A DNA stretch of 64,000 nucleotides from contig JARWIR010000010.1 of NCBI GenBank assembly GCA_029959085.1, positions 31,054,731 through 31,118,730 on the forward strand. The letters are read 5' to 3'. Each line of letters opens with the position of its first letter. The first letter of the stretch is position 1. Shown one piece after another: positions 1 to 11,344 of the stretch. The stretch is from Nemophila menziesii (taxonomy: Eukaryota; Streptophyta; Magnoliopsida; Boraginales; Hydrophyllaceae). Both the position numbers and the translations under genes were made by a program. The notes beneath the pieces were generated by a model that was not told where the DNA came from, ran no database searches, and saw only the letters and a list, made by a program, of their open reading frames with translations.

Positions 1-960
1 ATTGAAACATTATCCTTCTCAGCCCCTCCTTGCCTTTCTAAGACGTTTACTTAGCCACATTACAAGCCTCATCCATTAGATTTTTATAACTCTACCATAT
101 GACCCACACTCGAAGCGTGATGCTTTGACACACGTCTAGAGTTGAGTTTGGGGTGGTAGTCTTATGGGAATTGTTATTGGTTGGGTTTTGTGGTTTGTAC
201 TTGAGCTTTCTGGATCACCTGTTATATACATTGTAACCCTTTGGAGGTGTAAAAGGAAAAAGATTTGAAAAAGAAAAAAAGATAGATGAGAAAGAAAAAG
301 AAACATATTGGCATGACTTCTCACATAAAAAGGAGAGTAATTGCCACTTACAAAAGAAAACATATATATATATATATTTTTGGACCGACAAAGTGGGATT
401 TCTTTAGGTGGTCATGAAAGAGTTTCATTTGAGTTATTGGAGATGTGAATAAGTGCATCAATTGGGTTGAGGGAGGACATATTTAAGAGTAACTCAAGCT
501 CTAGGGAGACTTATTGATGGCTAGTGAGGAGAGAGCCAAAAGTTCACTCCAAATTATCCAAATATACGTATGACACCTACCCTTAGCCTACAGTACAACC
601 TTAAAGACTTTAGTATTCTTGACTACACAATTTAGGAGCTTTCACATTATAGAGAGTAGTTAGATAGACCTTAGGAACTATGTGAGGATCAAGGAACACC
701 CTATAGCCATCATTGTGAACTAAGAGAGAATTTCACTTCGCGCATTGTAAAAATAATTTGATCTTGAAATTAATTGGGGTGAATTGTATATTTGATTTAG
801 TTTGGAGATTGTACTATATGAAACTTGTTAAGATAATTGATTTAGTGTCACTTATAATTTTTCTATTTCTATCTTCTTTGGATTGATGAGTCTTAGACCC
901 TTATAAACTACATTTTTCTTTTTATTGTGCCATGACGACAAAACTTTTAGTTCGGGGTCT
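1..960 (+). mobile_element. Gypsy 3' non-coding internal region, unit 1
   Basis: Homologous in order to 35840-36824 of the complete LTR element at 30881-38599. Shared landmarks include a TTGAGTTTGGGGT motif (142-154), a block of AAAGAAAAAG repeats, and a polypurine-like stretch ending at 960 directly before an LTR start. No open frame of interest. Confidence 0.7.
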
Positions 961-3050
961 TGATGTCTCTCTTTTTGTTATGGATTAATCCATTCACGAG
1001 ATATTATTTTGGGGGTTTATTGGGACTAAGTGAAGGATTTTTACCTACATTTGCTATATTGCACGTTTACTTCTTTTTTTGGACATATTGCTGTTTATAG
1101 AGATTTTGTGCCTTAATTGTGTGTAAAGTGTTTAGCGTTTAGGTACACGGTTGATACAAGGTTCCAAGATGTAGAGAAGAAGTAAAATATTCAAGATAAA
1201 CCCAAATCTAAAGTGTGAAATGAGTTTAGAGTCACTTTAGGAAGTTGAAGCGTTTGGTGGAGAAGTGTTTGCACCTTAGTGTTTCAGTCACTACGACATA
1301 TTAGTGAGAGCTTTGGACCTGATTCCTTTTTATTAAGATATATCTTGAAGTTAGTGTCACCTAAGAAATTACGGAAGTCAATTCGAAGTTAAGATGAATA
1401 AGTTATGCTAAAAACCGCTTCCGTGGCTCGAACCTTAAATTTGTTAAGTAAAAACGGGTTTGGGCTAGTTTAACCTAACTTTGAGCCCATGGAAGACCTA
1501 AATACATTTTGCCTAACTTATATAAGCCTCATATTAGCCTCCATTATAGTATACACCAACATCTATCATATTATCCATCAAGACATCAGGAAGAAGGAGT
1601 GCTTATTACAGAAGGAGGAGAAGAAGAGAAGGGTTTGTCTACGAACTCAACGATTCTTCTCCACTTTATATGCGATTTCCTTTAACCCAAAGAGTAATTT
1701 AACTTTTTTTTAATTTTTAACATGTTTCAAGCCTTATTTTTCTATAATTTTTACTTTTCATTCATGAACTAACCTCATTGCTTGAGGTTTGCTTTGTAAG
1801 AACTTATGTTGGTTATTTAACCGTATTATTGTATTTGGGATTATATTTTTTTAATTGAGTTTAGTTTTATTTATTATTCCACTGCTTTATATGTTTGTGT
1901 TAATACTACCCATACAGTAGCTATGTAGTGGATAGCTGTAGTAACTTAAGCTAACACCCGGATGGGGGGTTTGGTTACGAAAATAGCCTATAAACGCCTA
2001 GTGCAAGGCATTGAGTCAGACGGTCTGGTCCGCTAGGTAATCATTAAGGGTTGGGAGGTTAATTAATTTGAAAACCTTAAGCGTGTACGATTGCCTTCTA
2101 AGTCTACCCCGATGAGAGTTAGAAGGGAATTTGAATCTCGGCTAATGTGAACACAACCACTCACCCTTACAATAGAACCATTGAACTAGTAACACAGGAA
2201 ATGACTAGAGAATCTCAAGAATTCATCTTGCATGTCTTTATCATTTAATGCAGTTCCATTCTATTTTTTTTCGGTCGATAAAAGCATAATATTAAAAATC
2301 TCAAAAGTTGTTACAAAATTATCCTACTCCTAGAGCATCATAGTCATTTCGAATTAAGTTGGCTAATTGGGGAGGAGGAATATCACTCCAAAGACCAAAC
2401 AAATTGCCACTTAGCATTTGTTTAGCCACCCAATCCACACTTCTGTTACTTTCTCTCCTTACAAATGAGATACTTATATTGTCTCTTTTCATACAAAAAC
2501 AAATATTTTTAACCACTAACTTAGTACAACTATCAATATAACAAGTTGTCGAATTAATTTGGTTAATAACACTTTGACAGTCATTCTCTACTTCAACAGT
2601 TCCAAAAGATCTTCTTCTTGCATTCTAGTTCATTAGGATACTTTAGTTAATTGCATTTTCATTTTAGTTAATTAGTACTTTAGTCTATTTGTCTTTTCAT
2701 CCTTTATATAGAAATCTATTTCCCATGCACCTCAACATTTTATTACATTCCAGACAAAATTAATACAATCTTGGTAGTCCCTGAGGAACGATAACCTTGA
2801 GCTTATCAAATTTTTACTTGATGGCAACCCGTACGCTTCTAGGTTTTCAGAGTCTCATAGGTCACAAATTATATATCACACCTGAAACCGCAACAAGTTA
2901 TCATATTCAAGACAAAATAAATACAATACTGGTAGTCCTTGGGGATCGATAACCTTGAGTTTATCATATTTTTACTTGACAACAACCCGTATGCTTCTGG
3001 GGAGTCACAGTTCCATAGGTCACAAATTATATCACACCCGAACCGCAACA
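961..3050 (+). mobile_element. Decayed gypsy LTR with duplicated 3' end, unit 1
   Basis: Begins TGATGTCTCT right after a polypurine-like stretch, as the intact LTRs at 36825 and 52618 do. It contains the same ordered landmarks: a TATA-like box, a gag-family leader-like purine block, the co-varying hairpin at 2094-2126, and an end resembling U5. The last ~157 bp occur twice in tandem (about 2745-2900 and 2901-3050). Interrupted by a LINE tail at 2264-2620. Confidence 0.65.
2264..2620 (-). mobile_element. 5'-truncated LINE tail present only in unit 1
   Basis: A poly(T) run (2264-2271) on the + strand marks the poly(A) tail of a minus-strand insert. The insert is flanked by the direct repeat CATTCTA (2257-2263 and 2621-2627). 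Units 2 and 3 have the empty site with one CATTCTA. The minus strand at 2516-2319 reads as the C-terminus of a plant LINE RNase H domain (FVRRESNRSVDWVAKQ, then a WSDIPPPQL motif). Classic 5'-truncated L1-type retrotransposition. Confidence 0.88.
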
Positions 3051-3084
3051 AGTAAATAAACATGCAAAGGTGGGGTGAATTTTC

Positions 3085-3790
3085 TTCCCAATACTTAAAG
3101 AAATTGAATTACAATCTTATTTACCTTGTGGTATCTCATTATTTCTAGACCCTTTGCCTTTCACGCTTACACTCAATTGGTTAGCAATTTGAGACACTTT
3201 GTTTTCAAGAGATTTCAGCGCCATGGAATGATCATTCATCATCGCATTATTGTGTTCCATGATTCTAGATTTGATTTCAAGTTTTCTTGCATCATCATTA
3301 TAAATGAACTCAACGCTTGTTGCAACACATTAATGTTACCTTCTTATGGATATGATGAGAGTGCTTTCTAAACAACACTTTCATGGTAAGCTTCTTGCAT
3401 ATGACCGTGACCTCCTTGATATTAATTTTGAGGTATAGCTAGGAAGTTACTTCCTTGGGGATGCGACCGAAAGTTATTTTATTTACTACCCCATTAGGAA
3501 TAGATTTCTGGAATCTGGGTAGAAAACGATTTGTTTGACCAAAGCTTTGACCTCCTGAAATTGATTACCTCGATTATACACAAAGAACACGGATTTAGGG
3601 TAATCTGGCATTTTTCCCAAGCATGATCATCAACTCCTCAATTAGAACATCCATAAGGCTTTTGCACAACTTTTGCTTCTTGTTTCTTACTCTTGAATCC
3701 CTCTTTAACAACCATCGTAAATTAATTCATTTGATCATCTAACGTAGAGGACAAGAGAATGTATTATCCAAACTAGAACATTGAAAGACT
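3085..3790 (-). pseudogene. Decayed gypsy gag fragment, unit 1
   Basis: Minus-strand sequence matches the gag fragment at 13081-13830 and 23160-23838, including the region between the CCHC knuckle and the C-terminal proline-rich part. In this copy several stops and frameshifts break it. It lies opposite in orientation to the neighbouring LTR, so the unit is a rearranged retroelement mosaic and not one element. Confidence 0.6.
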
Positions 3791-4309
3791 CCCGATCAAG
3801 ATGTTCGAGGAAGTGGGTGATGGAGAATGTGTTTAACAGGGAAAATCAATCATTGTTGTTATCCTCCAAAAAAGAACAAGTTCCTCTTATCTTGGGAAAT
3901 TTTAGAGTTAATTGGTTTTATTTTGGGTCCCTCACTAGTCTCAACATAGTGGTAATTAAATAATCTCCATGGGTGTGATCCCCCAACCTTTCCATGATTA
4001 TCACAACAAGGAAAATGGAAGACCATTTTTGTTTTTATGTGGGTGGGGTAGGGGGTATAAACTGATCAAGTGGCCAAGGAGGTGTAGTTTGGTATTTCGC
4101 CACTCCAACAAATCTTTAAATGAACATTTTATTTTTTTCAAATATAATTAAAGAATCACAAACCTACCATTTGGATAAATATATATTATAAAAATAGACA
4201 AGAAACCTAAAATATCATTGAAATCATACGACTCCAAATTATGCGATTATGAGTAAATCGACACATAACCTAATGTGTCAATAACATAAATAACATGATC
4301 ATGAAGAGT

Positions 4310-4363
<54 letters not shown>

Positions 4364-4535
4364 ATGATATATACCACCTAACATATCACTCATTATTTTA
4401 TAGGATCTGATTGAAAGTAAATTTGTTTGATCTATTTATTTTTTCACTCTAAGTCTAGTTTACTTCCAATCAACTTTTACCAAATCATGAATACTATATT
4501 AAGTGATAGTATTTTAAATGGTATATATATAATTC
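3791..4535. other. Gene-free spacer, unit 1
   Basis: No coding signal. Holds a (TA)n run at 4312-4361 that is almost absent at the matching site of units 2 and 3. The rest is AT-rich and conserved with 13831-14558 and 23839-24597. Confidence 0.6.
4312..4361. repeat. (TA)n microsatellite
   Basis: About 25 uninterrupted TA repeats. The equivalent site in unit 2 (near 14360) has only a short, interrupted TA stretch. Confidence 0.95.
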
Positions 4536-4749
4536 TTTTTTTTATTTTAATACATGGGTGTCCAGGCCAGCTTTCACGCACCACGACTAATCCCAAGGGA
4601 AATATACATGCCTTTCCATGCATATTCACAGGTAAATCAGTACTAGGTTACCCATGTTCAGGGATGGGATTCGAACCCTGTACCTCTTGTTTTACCCCCT
4701 CTAAGGGCTAAAGAAATAGTAAGACTCTAGCCAGTTGAGCTAACCCAAC
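4536..4749 (-). mobile_element. tRNA-derived SINE, unit 1
   Basis: On the minus strand the element starts with an A-box-like TAGCTCAACTGG and has a perfect B box, GGTTCGAATCC (around 4667-4677). It ends in an A-rich tail (T-rich 4536-4549 on +). Flanking copies of TGGTATATATA (from 4519 and from 4750) look like a target duplication. It sits about 500 bp downstream of the PME stop in all three units, so it predates the duplication. Confidence 0.82.
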
Positions 4750-4763
4750 TGGTATATATAATG

Positions 4764-5234
4764 CTCTTATCTATTGTATTTGTGTCGCTATAATAATTTA
4801 TATCTTAATTGAGTAAGGAAAACCCAATATACAACTCATATTTTTTATAAGTGTTTTCACAATTCAAATTTTACATCTTTTTAATATTTAGAGGTTTATT
4901 TACGGTATTATTAAATACTGAGTCATTTCCATAACTAATACAAATGTTAATTTATTTTTGAATAAATCGTACATTAAATCCCAGTTTCATATGTTTATAT
5001 ATTTTTTAATTACCATTGCATTGTGAACTTTTATAAATGGAGATAGAAGAAATTATCCATTAATACTTTGAATATCAAATAAACATTAAATTTTTATTAA
5101 ACACAATAATGAAAATGACAGATATATTAGATTTCATGTTTTCTTCTTTTTCTTCGCATATTTTTGTATATTTTAAAATTATTCCTAAACATTTGTACAT
5201 CATGAAATAACTATGATCTTAATCAACCTATAAA
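4764..5234. other. PME downstream spacer, unit 1
   Basis: AT-rich and gene-free. On the minus strand it is the region 3' of the PME gene; an AATAAA (5240-5235, minus strand) lies 8-9 nt past the stop codon and could serve polyadenylation. Similarity to the other units rises sharply from about 5130 towards the gene. Confidence 0.55.
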
Positions 5235-5248
5235 TTTATTGAATTCAT

Positions 5249-7025
5249 TCATAGGTTCAATGCAACGGCTTCTTTGATCCATCGATCACTTCCCTCGTAA
5301 AATCGTCTACGCCTAAATCTCTTAGCAATTTGAGGAGTAATGTTGTGGATACCATTCCATCTCACCCTTTGAGAAATCCCTGCACCTTGACCCATATTTT
5401 GGTACTCTACGTAGTATAATGTATCAAGAGCAAAGTTTCCCATCCATGGAGACCAACCTTCGGGAGCAATAAATCCATCAATGAGTGAATTCATTATTAT
5501 TGTCCTCGAGTACTCCTTCCATGGACGTCCAAGGTAGGCCTTAACTGTGGTTCCCGCAGCAAGGAATTCCGGTGTAGCAAGAATTTTACAGTATTGTAAG
5601 ATTAATGCACCAGGGCCATTTCTATCTTTTCTACCTTGAGCTGTGACCATGCAATCCTGGTTAGGGAGTGGTTTCCTAACAATGAATTTACAATTTTGGA
5701 AGATTGCTTGTGCATCACCAAATACAAAGTCAATTGTCCCAGTGATGGTGCAGTCTTTATAGAATTGACGTTTGTTGTGGGCATATAGTGTGTCTTGGTA
5801 ACCATCCATATTGCAGTTGAAGAAGACAGAAAAATCACCTGTAACTCGAAGTGCCACGGCTTGGTGCTTAATTGCTCCAGCAGAGTTCTCAAATCCTATG
5901 TCCTTCGCAATAAAGTTGTCTCCATCAACGACTGTATTAATTAACGATAAGTATCAGTCTAAAATATTAAAATGAAAACAAAATAAACCTGTCAAAGTTG
6001 AGTCTTGAGGATAAATACTTACTAACTGTTGCAGTTTGAAAAGTATTAACACCATCAACATAGTTCTTGTGTCCAGTGATCCTGGTCTTTGTTGGTCCTT
6101 CGCCGATAAGCACAACCCTTGTGGCACTTTTTAAGATATGTACATGCTCATCATATATGCCGGCCTTGATGAAGATAATGAAAGGATTGTTGTTGTTATT
6201 TGGAATGGTTTGGAGGGCCTCATTGATGGTCTTGAATTGTCCCGTTCCGTCCTTAGCAACAATAACATTAGGTTTGGGATGGGCTCTACTTGCAAGGAGA
6301 CGACGAACTGTACTATCAACATATGAAGGAAAACCAACATCGTCCACATCTGTTTCGTCATCTTGGACTTGAAAACTTATAGGAATGGGAATATGTAATT
6401 GTTCAAGGACCTGTGTAAAACTAGACACCATGGCAAGGCTATTGCTGGTGAGTTCACCACCCATTTTTAAAAGTTTCTTCATTTTCTCACCAGTGTCACC
6501 TGTTGTGTTCTCAAAAGCATCCAAACAAGTTTCTTGGAATGTTATTGCCCCACCAATCCATGTCTTGAGATCAGCAATCGCGCTACCCAACTCATCAAAA
6601 TCTGATGTTTCAACTTTGTTGATAGAACTCTGGATATCTTATACTGAAGTGTCCAAGACTTCCTTGCAAATTTCCATGGCCTGAGAAGTCATAGGATCCA
6701 TAGAAGCCTTCTTTAGAAGAGAAGACTTTTGAACAACTTCACCTATGTTGGTTAATGTAGCTTGGAAGGCCACCTTTAACAAGTCTTTTGGATTACTAGT
6801 ATTAGCTGATGCAAGACTTCTCTCACATGTATTCTTGTAATTAGTCGGTTCACAAATGACTTTGATAGCTTTATATGATATGGATGTCGTATCATTATTT
6901 ACCTTTTCTTTAGATTTTGAATTTTTACGGATAACACCATAACTCACACCACCCGCCACAATTACTAGGAGAACAACAGATAACCCAATGATTAAAATCT
7001 TTTTCTTCTTTCCATCTGAACCCAT
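5249..7025 (-). pseudogene. PME: Pectin methylesterase copy 1, nonsense at codon 129
   Basis: Same two-exon layout as copies 2 and 3: exon 1 7025-6023, 91-nt GT-AG intron 6022-5932, exon 2 5931-5249. Codon 129, GAA (Glu) in the other copies, is TAA here (minus strand 6641-6639), so translation would stop after 128 residues, inside the inhibitor-like pro-region. Everything else is open: splice sites, the RRLL processing motif and the catalytic residues of the pectinesterase domain are all preserved, and the protein differs from copy 2 at only about ten positions. This suggests a very recent loss or gene conversion from a working copy. The TATA box at 7126-7119 is intact, so transcription is plausible, with nonsense-mediated decay or a short anchored fragment as the outcome. 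A sequencing error at one base would be the alternative explanation. Confidence 0.9.
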
Positions 7026-7118
7026 TTTTGGGATAATAATTTTTTATACGATATTTTTTTACTGTTTTATTAAGATATATTTTAATTATGATATCTGAAT
7101 TTTGAAAATCTTTCAACA

Positions 7119-7126
7119 TATTTATA
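7119..7126 (-). promoter_or_regulatory. TATA box of PME copy 1
   Basis: TATAAATA on the minus strand, 93 nt upstream of the ATG. Conserved at the same distance in copy 2, implying a 5' leader of about 60 nt. Confidence 0.65.
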
Positions 7127-7541
7127 TGGGTATGGTATGAGGCATAAAACCGTTTTCGGAATTACTACTTTCCTATTCATGGGGGAACTTAATTTGACTA
7201 AAAAATAGTTTGGTAGTTTTTGTTGTTTGGTATTTGTTATGTTCAAAATAATTTCATTATCTACTCAAGAAGTTTTGAAAAAAAAAAACTTTTTTTTTGG
7301 ACGGGGAAGAAAAACTTTGAGATGCATTTTTGTTTTCAGTTGCAAATTATGTCATTGACCTAGTTTATCTTTCACCTAGACATTTTAACTACTCTAATTA
7401 ACTTTATCGTTGTTTCTTTATAATTTGCAACCTACGCAGATCTTATCTTCCTTTGATTTAAAAATGTTGAAAAAAACAATTCATTTGTCCATTATTTCAA
7501 TTTGTTTTTAAAATTAGCGAAGACTGAATTACTTATCCGAG

Positions 7542-7605
<64 letters not shown>

Positions 7606-7890
7606 TACCTAACAAATATCATATGTAGATAAGAAAGTAAAAATAATTCTACTAAAAAAACTTGATCCAGAACGATCAAATATATTTACACTACATTGCT
7701 TGTCATACATACAATGTCGATGTAAGACGTGATACTCTTTTGTCTTCTCCCTCTTTCCACAAATTTCTGCAACCTTTGATAGTCTAATCGATTAAGTTAA
7801 TGTCACATTAATTTTTGTCAGTCACTTTATAAAATGTTAATTCATTTCTTCTTATTTACGGTATTATTGTGTTCCTCTTCTTTGTGATAT
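7127..7890. other. PME upstream region, unit 1
   Basis: Gene-free promoter-side DNA. It is nearly identical to unit 2 up to about 7270 and then diverges. Holds a (TA)n run at 7543-7603. Confidence 0.6.
7543..7603. repeat. (TA)n microsatellite
   Basis: About 30 TA repeats upstream of PME copy 1. The same site has about 24 repeats in unit 2 (17559-17607) and only about 6 in unit 3 (27827-27839). Confidence 0.95.
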
Positions 7891-8215
7891 CACTACTACA
7901 TTTGTGATCATTTGCGACCAGTTCTTCCACGATAATATGCGTGTTGTTGCCACTATGTACATAGTGGCAACAAATTTATTTCGACGATGACTAAAACCGT
8001 CTCCAGTTCGAGATCCTTATTTGCGATGAGTCGCTAGTGGGAAATAATAGCGACGATATAGGTATTGAAGAAAAAAAAATAAAAAATAAAAGGAGCAGTT
8101 GTTGTTTATGAATTTATCTGCGACAATTTGGATGTCGTCGCAATTGTAATTTACTTGCGACAACAACTTGATCACTGGCGATGAATTTTGTCGTTGCTTG
8201 TAAGTGACGCTTACT
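7891..8215. mobile_element. CACTA-like subterminal repeat tract, unit 1
   Basis: Starts near CACTACTACA and contains about ten short GCGAC / GTCGC motifs in both orientations within 310 bp. This resembles subterminal repeats of plant CACTA transposons. No transposase and no matching second terminus are visible, so this is at most a fragment. Confidence 0.4.
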
Positions 8216-8654
8216 TAAGCGAGATATTGGGCAGAAACCCATTAATGTTCCCATTAAAACAACTTTCCTCCCTATTTTTTAACCCTACTCACATTAATTT
8301 CTCCAAAGACTTATGCAGTCCGTGATCCACCACATCATTAACAAACCTTTACAACACCATCTTATACGTGTGGTCCTACTTCTACTTCAAAACTCCATCA
8401 AACTGTTCAAATTAGGTATTTTCAAAAATTTAAACATTTTCTTAATTCGTTTAAATTAAATACATGTTTAACTATAATATGATTATGTTAATGGAATGTG
8501 AATTATTGTGGCTTTTTATAGTTGTTATACTATATATTTTTGTTATAATTATTATTTTTAATATTTGTGTTTTCAGTTTTTATTTTATTATAATTATATG
8601 TTTATCTAAATTTAGATGATTGATCCGGTTACTGACAATATTTGGATTAAATCC
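8216..8654. other. Gene-free spacer, unit 1
   Basis: AT-rich, no coding signal, conserved with 18216-18657. Origin not recognised. Confidence 0.5.
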
Positions 8655-11344
8655 GGTTAGTGCTTCGTGGGATACAACCCATGTTTTAAAACGCTTTCTT
8701 AGTTTAATTTTATGTTCTTAGTGTAAATTAGTGAGTCATTTATGTGTTTAGTGTATATTATAGTTAATGATAAAGGTATGGAGTGTTTGTTATGTGTAGG
8801 TAAGTTAAGACTTGAGTTCGGGGTAAAGTAATGCAAAATTTGTGCTCACATGTCGATAAAATTATGTTTTTATGGTGCCCTGCATGTATTTGTGGATGAC
8901 CGCATGTCTCAGCGAACAGAACTGGGCAAACTTCGAGAGGCCATAACTTTGCGCTCTGGTGTCGGAATTAACTTTTTCTCGATTTTTTTGAGATATATAT
9001 TCAATAGAGAAGATTACACATTAATATGAGTACTCAACAAAATTTTATGGCATCGTTACAGTAGGTCCATGCTTGAATTGATCAGAAAATTTATGCGGTA
9101 TACCGCAGTATCCCCAAAGTACCGGATGGCCACAGAGTGTACACGCTGGTCCATGCTTTTCAAGGTTAGATAATTTGGATTGTAACCAAGACTTGCAGTA
9201 TATCGCACTATCTGTGGTGCACCGTACCGCGACGAAAAGAAGGACGTGGAGTTAACACCAGCTAAACTTTTAAACTAAACCTCAAAGCTTCTTCTTTCCC
9301 AACTCACCAAACTCCATCAGAGCTTCGACCAAAGCTTCATCTACCATAAAAAAAAAACACCACCAAATCACCAGAATATCATATCCAAAACCATCCTCGC
9401 ATTATTCCAAACAACTTAACCAAACCAAATCATTTCAAAACATTAAAAATTGAGATTTAATCCAAAAATTTCAAAAAATTTATCATTAACTTCTTAATTC
9501 CTTCTCACCCACTTACAGTTACATCACACCCACATAGAGAAACATCTTCATTACACTTTTTACACTCAAAATATTACCTTATATACCCACATCTAGAGGT
9601 AATTCCAAGAGCGGTATAATTTTGTGTTTAGGGTGAAAGGAGACAACTTGAAGAAAAAAGACATTTTCTCACGTGAGAGAGATGAAGAAGAATCAAGGTG
9701 AAGACTTAGGTGATAACAAGAGGAAAACAATAGTAGCTATTGCAACACGAATCGTGAAAAAGTACGGGAAGTTAAACAAGAGAGATTCCTAGAGTTTGTG
9801 GAATGTTTGGGATGGACCACATACAGGAGGATAAATCATGGTGATACAGGAAGCACGCATGTAAGAAAAGCACTACACCCTACCTTGGGTGATCGGCAAT
9901 GCGAGGCAATGGCCTCGAATAGTACATTTTCTCCCTTCTCTACCTTTTATCAATTTGTATATTATGTGTTTCGCTTTCAATTTTATTTAGAATGTTTTGA
10001 GTATGGATGTCGCGGCTCACCTTTTAGTTGTGGGTCGGAACCCGTTGCTACCTCCACACTTTATGTGTTAATTGTTTTTGTGTCTAGAAGTATAATATAG
10101 TGCATGTAAATGTTAAGCGATATTCTAATAAGTTAATGATAGTAAATAGTAATTTTTTGATCTTGTCTTGTATCTGCTTAGAATATTTACATGAAATGAA
10201 ATTTGAAAGTAAATGAGAGATTAGTGAGAAATGCGTATACGTGAGTTTGATCTTAGGGAGCATGAGTGGTGTGTAGAACGTGAGATCTAAACTAGCTGTA
10301 AACCATTTAACGAAAGTGCTAGAAGTGAGAAAGTAACTAATTTGTATATGTTAGGACATGATTAAGGCAGTTATTTGTTATTCCCTTGTGCCCTTTAGCT
10401 TGATGCATACTATAATTGAAACATTATCCTTCTCATACCTTCCTTGCCTTTCTAAGACATTTACTTAGCCACATTACAAGCCTTATCCTTTAGATTTTTA
10501 TGACTCAGCCATATGACCTGCACTCGAATCGTGATGATTTGGCACTCGTTTAGAGATTGAGTTTGGGGTAGTAATCTTATGTGAATTATTATTGGTTGTG
10601 TATTTTGTTTGTACTTGAGCTTTCTGGATCACTTGTTATATAAATTGTAACCCTTTGGCGGGGTAAAAGGAAAAAGAAAAAGATTTGAAATAGAAAATAA
10701 AAATATATATGAGAAAGAAAAAGAAAATAAAAATATATATGAGAAAGAAAAAGAAACATAGTGGCATGACTTCTCACATCAAAAAGAGAGTCATGGCCAC
10801 TTACAAAAGAAAACATATATACATTTTTGGAACGGCAAAGTGGGATTTCTTTAGGTGGTCATGAAAGGGTTTCATTTAAGTTATTGGAGATGTGAATAAG
10901 TGCATCAATTGGGTTGAGAGAGTACATCTTTAATATTAACTCAAGCTCTAGGGAGACTTATTGATGGCTAGTGAGGAGAGAGCCAAAAGCTCACTCCAAA
11001 ATATCCAGATATACGTACCACACCTACCCTAAGCCTATTGTACAACCATAAAGATCTTAGGATTCTTGACTACACAATTTTGGACCTTTCACATTATAGA
11101 GTGTAGTAGATAGACCTTAGAAACTATGTGAGGATCAAGGAACACCCTATAGCGACCATTGTGAACTAAGAGAGAATTCCACTTCACGCATTGCAACACT
11201 AATTTGATCTGGAAATTAATTGGTGTGAATTGTATAGTTCATTTTTCTATTTCTATCTTCTTTGGATTGATTGGACTTAGACCCTTCAAAACTACCTTTT
11301 TCTTTTTATTTTGCCAGGACGACAAGACTTTTAGTTGAGGTTCT
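8655..11344 (+). mobile_element. Gypsy 3' non-coding internal region between units 1 and 2
   Basis: Starts with a block (GTGCTTCGTGGGATACAACCC) matching the end of pol in the element at 30881 (about 34188 on). It carries palindromes GCGGTATACCGC (9095-9106) and GCAGTATATCGC (9195-9206), and a TTGAGTTTGGGGT motif at 10557-10569, and ends at the LTR start at 11345. It runs without a break across the formal unit boundary at 10415, so the array period is anchored in retroelement DNA. No gene is supported in it. Confidence 0.65.

Larger units (their letters stand above)
1..10414. repeat. Tandem array unit 1 (left end outside window)
   Basis: The sequence at position 1 recurs at 10415 and 20428 in the same order and orientation, with a PME gene, a SINE and gypsy remnants at matching places. 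Unit 1 is about 400 bp longer than unit 2 over its first half, mostly because of a LINE tail at 2264-2620. The array phase at position 1 is arbitrary, so the true duplication breakpoint may lie elsewhere and more units may lie to the left. Confidence 0.9.

Noticed and set aside
4312..4361. (TA)n run as an origin or matrix-attachment element
   Set aside because: Length differs strongly among the three units, as expected for a neutral microsatellite; no other support.
4667..4749. A functional tRNA gene
   Set aside because: Only A- and B-box promoter elements are tRNA-like; no anticodon arm or acceptor stem fits, and the A-rich tail and target duplication mark a SINE.
5602..5892. Second minus-strand frame inside PME exon 2 (also 15618-15908 and 25890-26180)
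   Set aside because: Out-of-frame overlap with the real exon, which carries all the pectinesterase motifs.
5967..6590. Reading PME copy 1 as two separate genes, with a restart after the stop
   Set aside because: There is no ATG in good context after codon 129, and the same exon is continuous in copies 2 and 3; one nonsense mutation is simpler.
6067..6684. Open frames on the + strand across PME exon 1 (also at 16083-16700 and 26361-26978)
   Set aside because: They are antisense shadows of the PME coding sequence, no recognisable domain, and they vanish outside the exon.
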